5,520 nt of DNA from Bacteroidota bacterium (GTDB lineage: Bacteria > Bacteroidota > Bacteroidia > UKL13-3), in contig CANHRW010000141.1 in NCBI GenBank assembly GCA_947462865.1, forward strand, positions 1-5,520, in the 5' to 3' direction. A model generated the notes under the pieces. It saw only the letters and a list, made by a program, of their open reading frames with translations, did no database searches and was not told the DNA's origin. The position numbers were made by a program, and so were the translations under genes. This document shows, piece by piece, positions 1 to 5,520 of this stretch (positions are counted from its first letter, which is position 1; each line of letters begins with the position of its first letter).

Positions 1-1298
1 CCAATTTGTAACGCCATTTCATTGTTTCGTGATTGAATGGCTCTATTATAAAATCGCCACATAGAATTGCTGTCTTTTTTTTCATCTAACACATTAAATG
101 CTTTGTAATTTGAGTTGATGCTATACCATGGAGTTCCAGCACTAAAACCTGCATTGGTTCCAGCGCTCCATTGCATAGGCCTGCGTATACTTTCATCAGG
201 TTTTGTACCACTCATGCCAATTTCTTCTCCATAATATATATATGGTATTCCGGGTAAACTCAAATACAGTGCTGCCGCTGCTTTGTTTTTTAATTGGTTG
301 AAGCCAAAACTTTCTATAACTCGGTTTTGGTCGTGGTTGGTTAAGAACAAACCATACTGTAGAAATGGATAGTTTTCATACGCAAATTTAACGGCACTCT
401 TAAGTGAACTGGGGTTGCCAGAATTCACACTTGCAATGAGTGCATTGGCAATGTTAAACTCAAAACAGTAATCTAGTTTTTGGTTGTATAATTTGATGGT
501 GCTGGCATCTGACCAAACTTCCCCAACATTCATCATACTGGCTTTTTTGCTTTTGCAATGGTCGTTGAAGTTTTTCCAAAATGAAATCGTTTGAGGTAAG
601 TTTTGTAAGTTGGAACCATCTTCGTATAAATACATGGCAGCATCGAGTCTAAAACCATCTATGTTCATTGAATCTAGCCAGAAATCAGCAGCACTCTCTA
701 TGCTATCCACTAAAGGAGCATATTGGTAGTTCAAATCAGGCATGCCACTCCAAAACAAGCCATAATAATAGTTATTGTTTTTAGCGTGCCAAACCTCTTG
801 CCCCCATGGGCCGGTGTAAGTTGGTTTGCTTTGGCTCCAACGGTAAAAGTTTTTGTACAATGGGTCGTTTATAGCAGATTTTTGAAACCAAGGGTGTTGG
901 TCTGAACTATGGTTCATTACAAAGTCTACCACTATTTTTATACCTCTTTGATGAGCCGCTTTAACAAAGTTTTTAAAATCAGTTGAACTGCCATATTGGT
1001 TTTGTAATGCTTTGTAATTGCTTACGTCATACCCATGGTAACTAGGCGATTGCATAATGGGCATTAACCAAAGACCTTTGATTCCTAAATCTTGTTTGGT
1101 AGTTGAATCGCCATCGTTTAAATAGTCGAGTTTTTGAATGAGGCCTTTGAAATCGCCTATTCCATCGCTATTACTGTCGAAAAAACTCCTTACAAATACC
1201 TCATAAAATACAGTTTCATTCCACCATTTGGTTTGCTGAGCAGAAAGTGATGGTATTGAACAAATACAAACGAGTAAAATGAAAGAAAGTTTTTTCAT
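1..1298 (-). CDS. Exported GH13 alpha-amylase-family glycosidase (C-terminus cut by window edge)
   Basis: This retaining alpha-glucan hydrolase should act on starch or maltodextrin bonds. I read it by translating the minus strand from the ATG at 1298; 432 codons run to the edge with no stop. Residues 1-20 form a Sec signal peptide (MKK, hydrophobic core, cleavage near SLSA/QQ) with no lipobox, so a periplasmic location is likely. The GH13 regions appear in order: region I DFVMNH (Asp125, His130), region V MPDLN (186-190), region II GFRLDAA (nucleophile Asp219), region III GEVW (acid/base Glu260) and region IV TNHDQNR (stabiliser Asp323). A metal-binding loop of the oligo-1,6-glucosidase type, DSNSDGIGD, is at 41-49, and RRPMQW is at 372-377. 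MPDLN is typical of the group between oligo-1,6-glucosidases and neopullulanases (GH13_36). Ala220 after the nucleophile suits alpha-1,4 cleavage. The missing part should be the C-terminal beta-domain. Exact substrate is uncertain; an alpha-glucosidase is the main alternative. Confidence 0.95.
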   Translation of the reverse strand, partial: MKKLSFILLVCICSIPSLSAQQTKWWNETVFYEVFVRSFFDSNSDGIGDFKGLIQKLDYLNDGDSTTKQDLGIKGLWLMPIMQSPSYHGYDVSNYKALQNQYGSSTDFKNFVKAAHQRGIKIVVDFVMNHSSDQHPWFQKSAINDPLYKNFYRWSQSKPTYTGPWGQEVWHAKNNNYYYGLFWSGMPDLNYQYAPLVDSIESAADFWLDSMNIDGFRLDAAMYLYEDGSNLQNLPQTISFWKNFNDHCKSKKASMMNVGEVWSDASTIKLYNQKLDYCFEFNIANALIASVNSGNPSSLKSAVKFAYENYPFLQYGLFLTNHDQNRVIESFGFNQLKNKAAAALYLSLPGIPYIYYGEEIGMSGTKPDESIRRPMQWSAGTNAGFSAGTPWYSINSNYKAFNVLDEKKDSNSMWRFYNRAIQSRNNEMALQI

Positions 1299-1311
1299 GC
1301 CATAAAGATAT
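1299..1311 (-). other. Very short leader between terminator and GH13 start codon
   Basis: Only 13 bases separate the T-run of the upstream terminator from the GH13 ATG. There is no Shine-Dalgarno sequence, which is common in Bacteroidota. The leader contains ATG GCA TGA (minus strand, 1303 to 1295), a two-codon reading frame whose stop overlaps the real start. I find no promoter here or in the last 100 or so bases of the GH31 gene, so expression of the GH13 gene may depend on read-through. That dependence is an inference. Confidence 0.5.
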
Positions 1312-1345
1312 AAAAAAGGAGTGCACGTAAGTACACTCCTTTTTT
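1312..1345 (-). terminator. Intrinsic terminator after the GH31 gene
   Basis: The arms GGAGTGCAC (1318-1326) and GTACACTCC (1331-1339) pair with one C/A mismatch around a four-base loop (1327-1330). Runs of six A (1312-1317) and six T (1340-1345) flank them. On the minus strand the hairpin is followed by six T, so it can end the GH31 transcript 22 bases after the stop codon. The symmetry means it could also act on plus-strand transcripts, although no plus-strand gene is present. The GH13 start lies just downstream, so complete termination would leave that gene almost no room for its own promoter. Confidence 0.85.
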
Positions 1346-1367
1346 CTTATAGTGAGCGTTGTCTAAA

Positions 1368-3824
1368 TTACCATTTAACGCTGATGTTTGAACTGCTGTT
1401 GCCAATTGTAATGGTAGGCAAGTTACTTAAGTTGGCATTCAATGCTTTGCCAATTGGATCAAACTGTGGAATATCGTTCATGAGTTTGAATTTTTCTTTG
1501 CTACATTTTACCGTTGCATTATTTGCTTTAACTTGTTTCAGATCAGTAAAACCATGGAAGTATATTTTAATGTTTTTGAATTTGCTTTCCATGTTTCCTT
1601 TGGCTTTTTCGAAAACGAGTTCATTCGCTTTTGACATATATTGTATTTGTCTCTGGTGAAATGCTCCGTTTTGATAGTCATAGCCATCTCCAGCATCTTC
1701 ATAGTAGGTGAAATGATTGTTTTCTGTTCCTTTGTACAAATGAATATATAAAGTATCTGAAGGTTTTTCATCGGCATGTTGAACCAAACTTTGCATTGGT
1801 ATAATGCTACTTCCTTTTACATAAGTAGGGAGTTTTTCCAAAGGAGTTTCTACATATATTTCATTGCCACCAGCAAGTTTCTCTTCATTGTACAAGTCGT
1901 ACCAATCGCTTCCTTTAGGCAAATAAACTTTTGTAATTTGTGTACTTCCAACTACTGGAGCAACCATAATACCGTTTCCAAATAAATACTGATTTTGGTA
2001 TTTCCAATCGTAAATGAGCGGGTCGTGGGTATAGTTAATGGCAAGTGATCTTGCTACTGGCATTCCTGTTTGACTGGCTTCATAAAATGCTGAGTACAAA
2101 TAAGGCATGAGTTTGTAACGCAATGAGATGTAGTTTCTAGATATTTCCTCTACTTTTTCACCATAGCTCCATGGTTCACTGTCTTTGGCATCAATCATTT
2201 TGTGGTTTCTGTAAAAAGGACAAAATGCACCAATTGAAATCCATCTTGCAAAAGTGGCAGGGCTACATTCTCCGGCAAATCCACCTACATCATAACCAGC
2301 ATTGGCCATACCACTCAGGCCTAAACTATTTACCAATCTTACACCTGTTAAAATACTTTCGTCATTTGATAGGTTGTCGCCAGTCCAGATGGCACTGTAT
2401 CTTTGGGTTCCAGCATAAGCAGCCCTTGTTAAAATTAATGGTCTTTTGTTGTTCAAAAGTTTTTTGGTTCCTTCATAGGTGGCTCTGGCCATTTGCATGC
2501 CATAGATATTGTGCCATTTTCTGTGATTGGCTTTTTGACCTTCGTAATAGGCTTGTACCAAATCAGGATATTTTTGCCCCCATGAAGCGGGTTCGTTCAT
2601 GTCGTTCCAAAAACCATCAATGCCATCATTTACATAGCCTTTGAATGAATTTCCCCACCAAAGCCTGGTTTTTTCGTTTGTGAAATCAGGAAAATGACAA
2701 CGGCCTGGCCAAACAGAGGCAATAAAATCAGTTCCGTCAGGATATTTCATAAATAGGTTTTGTTGAACACCTTGTTCGTAACTTTGGTAAGATTTTTCTA
2801 CTTTAATTCCTGGGTCTACAATCACCACATTTTTGAATCCCATTTGACCCAATTGGTTTAACATGCGTTTTGGGTCAGGAAACCTTTCGTTGTTCCAAGT
2901 GAAAATTTTGTATTGATCCATGTAATGAATGTCAAAATACAGTACATCAGCAGGAATTTTTTTGTCTCTGAAAGTTTTGGCCAAAGTTAATACCTCCGAT
3001 TCAGGGTAGTAACTGTACCTACATTGTTGGAAACCTATACTCCATAAGCTGGGCATCTCAATTCTGCCAGTTAAATCTGTATAGGATTGAATAATTCCTG
3101 CTACAGTAGAGTTACCTATGAGGTAATAATTCATATCGCCCTCTTCAGCGGTAAATGAACTGAATCGTTCGTTTGAAGCCCCAAAATTAAAATGCGATTT
3201 AGACGTATTGTCCATGAAAATGCCATACGTTCTTTGGTGGTGAATACCAATAAAAAAGGGGATTGTTGCATACAAAGGATCACCATTAGAGGGGTATCCA
3301 AAATAATCGGTATTCCAATTGGTATAACCCTCGCCTCGGCGGTCTAAATTGCCAGTTTTTTCCCCTAAGCCAATAAAGCGTTCGCCTTCTTGTAGTTTTT
3401 TATAGGTAGTTACATCTTCGCCAATCCAAGCAGTTCCAAATGCAGGTTCGTCTTCGTTTAGCAATTCATTTTTATGGTTGAACAACTGAAACCTAACCGG
3501 ATTTTTACTAATGATTAATTTGCACGAATCTGTAGTTATTTCAGTTCTTGTTGCCTGCTCATTCATTTTAAATGCATTGCCATTAGCATTTGTGATAACA
3601 GCATAACTGAAATCATCGAATTGCTGGTTCTTGGTAATGCTGATTCTAAATGTACTCGGTGAATAAACCAATACCCTTGCCATTCCATTATTGGTTTGAA
3701 TGAGGATCCCATTGTTAATTTTGGTCAAAGCGGTTTGGTCTCCCAATCCTTTAAACAAAATTTGAGCTTGTGTACTCAATTGCAAGCTCAAGGCTAAAAT
3801 AAATAAACAAATACGTTTGAACAT
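1368..3824 (-). CDS. Exported GH31 alpha-glucosidase
   Basis: This enzyme should release glucose from the non-reducing ends of alpha-gluco-oligosaccharides by a retaining mechanism. The 818-residue length is normal for bacterial GH31. Residues 1-20 are a Sec signal peptide (cleavage near STQA/QI) with no lipobox, so a periplasmic location is likely. An N-terminal beta-sandwich (about 22-250) carries FIGLGEKTG (150-158). The catalytic barrel (about 255-590) has FDIHYM with substrate-site Asp298, WPGRCHFPDFTN (372-383), the GH31 signature WNDMNEP with nucleophile Asp408, IWTGDN with acid/base Asp483, NAGYDVGGFAGE (508-519) and FYRNH (537-541). The C-terminal part (about 615-818) includes a DUF5110-like segment around YYEDAGDGYDY (707-717). 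The ATG at 3824 is the natural start because the signal peptide begins there; there is no Shine-Dalgarno sequence. The GH13 gene lies 69 bases downstream. GH31 also includes xylosidases and transglucosidases, but the motifs and neighbours favour alpha-glucosidase. Confidence 0.96.
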   Translation of the reverse strand: MFKRICLFILALSLQLSTQAQILFKGLGDQTALTKINNGILIQTNNGMARVLVYSPSTFRISITKNQQFDDFSYAVITNANGNAFKMNEQATRTEITTDSCKLIISKNPVRFQLFNHKNELLNEDEPAFGTAWIGEDVTTYKKLQEGERFIGLGEKTGNLDRRGEGYTNWNTDYFGYPSNGDPLYATIPFFIGIHHQRTYGIFMDNTSKSHFNFGASNERFSSFTAEEGDMNYYLIGNSTVAGIIQSYTDLTGRIEMPSLWSIGFQQCRYSYYPESEVLTLAKTFRDKKIPADVLYFDIHYMDQYKIFTWNNERFPDPKRMLNQLGQMGFKNVVIVDPGIKVEKSYQSYEQGVQQNLFMKYPDGTDFIASVWPGRCHFPDFTNEKTRLWWGNSFKGYVNDGIDGFWNDMNEPASWGQKYPDLVQAYYEGQKANHRKWHNIYGMQMARATYEGTKKLLNNKRPLILTRAAYAGTQRYSAIWTGDNLSNDESILTGVRLVNSLGLSGMANAGYDVGGFAGECSPATFARWISIGAFCPFYRNHKMIDAKDSEPWSYGEKVEEISRNYISLRYKLMPYLYSAFYEASQTGMPVARSLAINYTHDPLIYDWKYQNQYLFGNGIMVAPVVGSTQITKVYLPKGSDWYDLYNEEKLAGGNEIYVETPLEKLPTYVKGSSIIPMQSLVQHADEKPSDTLYIHLYKGTENNHFTYYEDAGDGYDYQNGAFHQRQIQYMSKANELVFEKAKGNMESKFKNIKIYFHGFTDLKQVKANNATVKCSKEKFKLMNDIPQFDPIGKALNANLSNLPTITIGNSSSNISVKW

Positions 3825-3894
3825 GTGATAGAATTTTACAACAATAATATTGAAAATTGCTGATTTTTAATTCAGGATTGTACGCGATTAAAAA
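3825..3894 (-). promoter_or_regulatory. Probable GH31 promoter/leader region, no clear consensus
   Basis: About 70 AT-rich bases separate the upstream terminator from the GH31 ATG. Since that terminator looks strong, a promoter for the GH31 gene is expected here. The nearest match to the Bacteroidota -7 element TAnnTTTG is TATTATTG (minus strand, 3849 to 3842), with one mismatch. It has no convincing TTTG box 19-21 bases upstream and would give a leader of only about ten bases. The call therefore rests on position more than on sequence. Confidence 0.3.
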
Positions 3895-3930
3895 AGAAAG
3901 TCCGGGCAAGCTAGCTTGCCCGGACTTTCT
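3895..3930 (-). terminator. Strong intrinsic terminator after the T9SS gene (perfect 36-bp palindrome)
   Basis: The arms AGAAAGTCCGGGCAAG and CTTGCCCGGACTTTCT match perfectly over 16 bases around a CTAG centre at 3911-3914. The core TCCGGGCAAG is much richer in G and C than its surroundings. On the minus strand the hairpin runs into TTTCTTTTTTAA, the expected U-tract, starting 21 bases after the stop codon of the T9SS gene. On the plus strand the T-run is weaker and interrupted, so the structure is oriented to the minus-strand gene. Confidence 0.92.
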
Positions 3931-3951
3931 CTTAACAAATGAACCAAATAA

Positions 3952-5520
3952 TTAGTCGATCATCAATTTGATGGTACCAGTTTGGTTGTTGTTGTTAACA
4001 ACTTGAATGAAATAAGTGCCAGAAGTTAAATTCTCTCTGTCAATTCTAATTGCATTGAACTCATAGTTGTTATATGTTCTAACTGTTCTACCAGTAATGT
4101 CTAAAATTGTTACATTGTGTTTAGTAGCATTGTCATTGAACTCAACTACAGTATAGGTGCTAGTTGGGTTAGGGTAGATGCGCATGCTGTTGTTTAAGCT
4201 AGCATTTTCTCTGATTGAAGTAGCTTCAATTGGTTTGCAAGAACCAAAAATGAAACCTAAAGTTTGTGCATCACCAGTGGTACGAACCAATTCACGTTGG
4301 AAACCACCTACACCATTTGGTTTGGTACAAGCACGGTCTGTAGTATCATTGAATTTCTCTTGATTTTTAGTTGCACTAGCCTCATCTGTAAAACTGCCAT
4401 TGATGAAATAGTAGTATACAGTTCCGTTACAAACTTCAGTAACGGTTTTAGAGAAAATGCCAGGTTGACCATCAACTGGACTCATTGCAATAGCATTTTT
4501 CCATCCACCAAGGTAATCCAATACCAAGTAAACTGAATCTCCAGGTATTTCATTGCTTAAGTCAGCTTTGAAAGTAATGGTTTGAGAAGCTGGACGTGGG
4601 TTACATGCAGTGAAAGTATTGAAGCAATTAGCATCTAAAACAGTATCACTAGTAATTTTTAATTCACGGTTTCCAGAACCAGTAGCAATTTGCTCCCAGT
4701 TTCTGATGCCATTTTTGTAGTAACGGTATTTGTAAGCTACAGTTGAACCAGAATCAATGCTCATTTGAGTGCCAGTATATTTACTGTTGCTCACCAATGT
4801 CATTTTGTTGCCATCACCCCAAGAGCCATCTAACAAACCACCTGCCACGTCTACTGAGTCAACGCCACAAATGCTTTCCACATCTACATTGAAAGTGATG
4901 TTGTATTTAGGCACTACTACACATACTCCACATTTGCTGTAACAAACTTCGAAAGAGATCGCTTCAGTTAATACATCAACACCTCTGTTTCCATCGTTGT
5001 CAACTTTACATTCATTTGGAACTGATTCTGATTTGTCCCAAGAGTTACCGTTGATGAATTTGAATTTAGCCAAACCTGAATTGGTATCAGCATAAACCAA
5101 TGCCAAGTATTTACCACCAGCATATTTACCGCTTCCTGTATAGTTTACCATTTTGGTTCCAGCTGGGTTCCATCCTTGGAAAGAGCCTGCCACATGTACA
5201 CCATTGGCATCAACACTGCTAGTTAAAGACATATCCACATTAAGGCGAATAGCAACTTTTCCAGCTTCTGCACTGCCACCAAATAAAATAGCAGGTAATG
5301 TAATGGTATCTGTACCTTCTGGGATATAAACCCAACGATTTCCATTACCTCCGCCTACTTGGCATACTGAAGGTACTTTTTCTTCTCCTGGACCCCAGTT
5401 GTTATCGTTTACAAATTTGAATTCATAAACCATATCGCCTTTCATATCTAACATGATAGAATAAATGTCACCAGAACCTCCGTTTGTTAATGTGTAGGCT
5501 GCAGGATCCCAGTTTTTTAA
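3952..5520 (-). CDS. T9SS-secreted protein with repeated carbohydrate-binding-like modules (N-terminus outside window)
   Basis: The frame stays open to the window edge, giving 522 residues and a TAA stop at 3954-3952. An internal Met at 5454 is not the start, because the 22 codons before it (beginning LKNWDPAAYTL) belong to the first repeat. Four degenerate modules (residues 1-88, 89-203, 204-312, 313-430) share a beta-strand like FNVDMS, a Trp-bearing turn such as VAGSFQGWNP (110-119), a second strand like FKFINGNSW (153-161), and often a Cys-rich end. This pattern is common in secreted Bacteroidota proteins and resembles E-set or starch-binding beta-sandwiches. Residues 446-522 form a T9SS type A sorting domain (IYPNP, DITGR, LTSGTYFIQV, KLMID). 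The protein is probably carried across the outer membrane and attached to the surface or released. The missing N-terminal part may hold an enzyme, perhaps an amylase, or only more repeats. Binding of alpha-glucan is inferred from the neighbours. Confidence 0.9.
   Translation of the reverse strand, partial: LKNWDPAAYTLTNGGSGDIYSIMLDMKGDMVYEFKFVNDNNWGPGEEKVPSVCQVGGGNGNRWVYIPEGTDTITLPAILFGGSAEAGKVAIRLNVDMSLTSSVDANGVHVAGSFQGWNPAGTKMVNYTGSGKYAGGKYLALVYADTNSGLAKFKFINGNSWDKSESVPNECKVDNDGNRGVDVLTEAISFEVCYSKCGVCVVVPKYNITFNVDVESICGVDSVDVAGGLLDGSWGDGNKMTLVSNSKYTGTQMSIDSGSTVAYKYRYYKNGIRNWEQIATGSGNRELKITSDTVLDANCFNTFTACNPRPASQTITFKADLSNEIPGDSVYLVLDYLGGWKNAIAMSPVDGQPGIFSKTVTEVCNGTVYYYFINGSFTDEASATKNQEKFNDTTDRACTKPNGVGGFQRELVRTTGDAQTLGFIFGSCKPIEATSIRENASLNNSMRIYPNPTSTYTVVEFNDNATKHNVTILDITGRTVRTYNNYEFNAIRIDRENLTSGTYFIQVVNNNNQTGTIKLMID
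3955..4185 (-). other. T9SS type A C-terminal sorting domain
   Basis: The last 77 residues of the repeat protein start MRIYPNP, then show an alternating hydrophobic strand, LDITGRTVRT, LTSGTYFIQVV and the terminal KLMID. This order is the hallmark of the conserved T9SS sorting signal of Bacteroidota, which is recognised by the outer-membrane secretion machinery and normally cleaved off. A linker (about 431-445) separates it from the last module. Neither enzyme downstream shows such a domain in the sequence visible here; the GH13 C-terminus is outside the window. Confidence 0.93.
4231..5520 (-). repeat. Four tandem degenerate protein modules (beta-sandwich, glycan-binding-like)
   Basis: Approximate unit limits are 5520-5257 (partial), 5256-4912, 4911-4585 and 4584-4231. 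Units 1 and 2 are most alike: NWDPA/GWNPA, FKFVNDNNW/FKFINGNSW, VPSVC/VPNEC and a following NR. Unit 3 keeps TFNVDVES, a Trp at 234, YKYRYYKNG and NWEQ. Unit 4 keeps TFKADLS, LGGW (337-340), YYYFINGSF and ends FIFGSC. The likeness is at protein level; I saw no long DNA repeats, so the duplications look old. The aromatic residues on the two shared turns are the sort used for sugar stacking in starch-binding modules, but I cannot assign a CBM family by eye. Confidence 0.75.

Noticed and set aside
723..905. Plus-strand open frame of 60 codons
   Set aside because: It lies antisense inside the GH13 gene, which has intact catalytic motifs in its own frame; the plus-strand peptide has no recognisable domain.
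1403..1410. TACAATTG on the minus strand as a GH13 promoter -7 element
   Set aside because: It has one mismatch to TAnnTTTG and lacks a TTTG box at the right spacing upstream.
1321..1659. Plus-strand open frame of 112 codons
   Set aside because: It starts inside the terminator hairpin and runs antisense to the GH31 C-terminus; its hydrophobic look comes from reading the complement of Lys/Asn-rich codons.
1538..1777. Minus-strand open frame of 79 codons
   Set aside because: It lies in another frame within the GH31 gene and has no recognisable features.
2171..2644. Plus-strand open frame of 157 codons, rich in His, Trp and Cys
   Set aside because: It is antisense to the conserved GH31 catalytic barrel, and its odd composition fits a shadow frame.
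3877..3882. TACAAT on the minus strand, like a sigma-70 -10 box
   Set aside because: Bacteroidota promoters use a different -7/-33 consensus, and the matching upstream box would fall inside the terminator hairpin.
4178..4536. Two overlapping plus-strand open frames (4178-4363 and 4264-4536)
   Set aside because: Both are antisense to the repeat protein and show no domain, no start context and no conserved composition.
5452..5454. ATG as start of the T9SS protein
   Set aside because: The frame is open upstream to 5520 and the upstream codons complete the first repeat module; no signal peptide follows this ATG, although a T9SS cargo must have one.

Overview
The window looks like part of an alpha-glucan (starch, glycogen or maltodextrin) degradation locus from a member of the Bacteroidota. 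The phylum call rests on a type IX secretion (T9SS) sorting domain at the C-terminus of one protein, AT-rich DNA, and starts without a Shine-Dalgarno sequence. I cannot name a genus.

All three genes lie on the minus strand, so transcription runs from position 5520 towards 1. (1) 5520-3952 is the C-terminal 522 residues of a larger secreted protein. It has four degenerate repeats of about 90-120 residues that resemble beta-sandwich glycan-binding modules, followed by a T9SS type A sorting domain. Its N-terminus lies outside the window. (2) 3824-1368 is a complete exported GH31 alpha-glucosidase of 818 residues. (3) 1298-1 is an exported GH13 alpha-amylase-family enzyme that lacks only its C-terminal end, because the window stops there. 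Both enzymes have all expected catalytic residues.

The gaps between genes are short (127 and 69 bases). Each holds a strong inverted repeat with a T-run on the minus strand, that is, an intrinsic terminator. The terminator before the GH13 gene ends only 13 bases before its start codon, which is the most unusual regulatory detail here. No stretch longer than 300 bases lacks a gene.

Inferred teamwork: the T9SS protein would be displayed on or released from the cell surface and hold or attack polymeric alpha-glucan. The two enzymes carry ordinary Sec signal peptides and would cut oligosaccharides to glucose, most likely in the periplasm. No SusC/SusD transporter, regulator, mobile element, tRNA, rRNA or CRISPR is visible. 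I see no sign of an undescribed biological system; this is a fairly ordinary polysaccharide-utilisation region with a few details worth checking.
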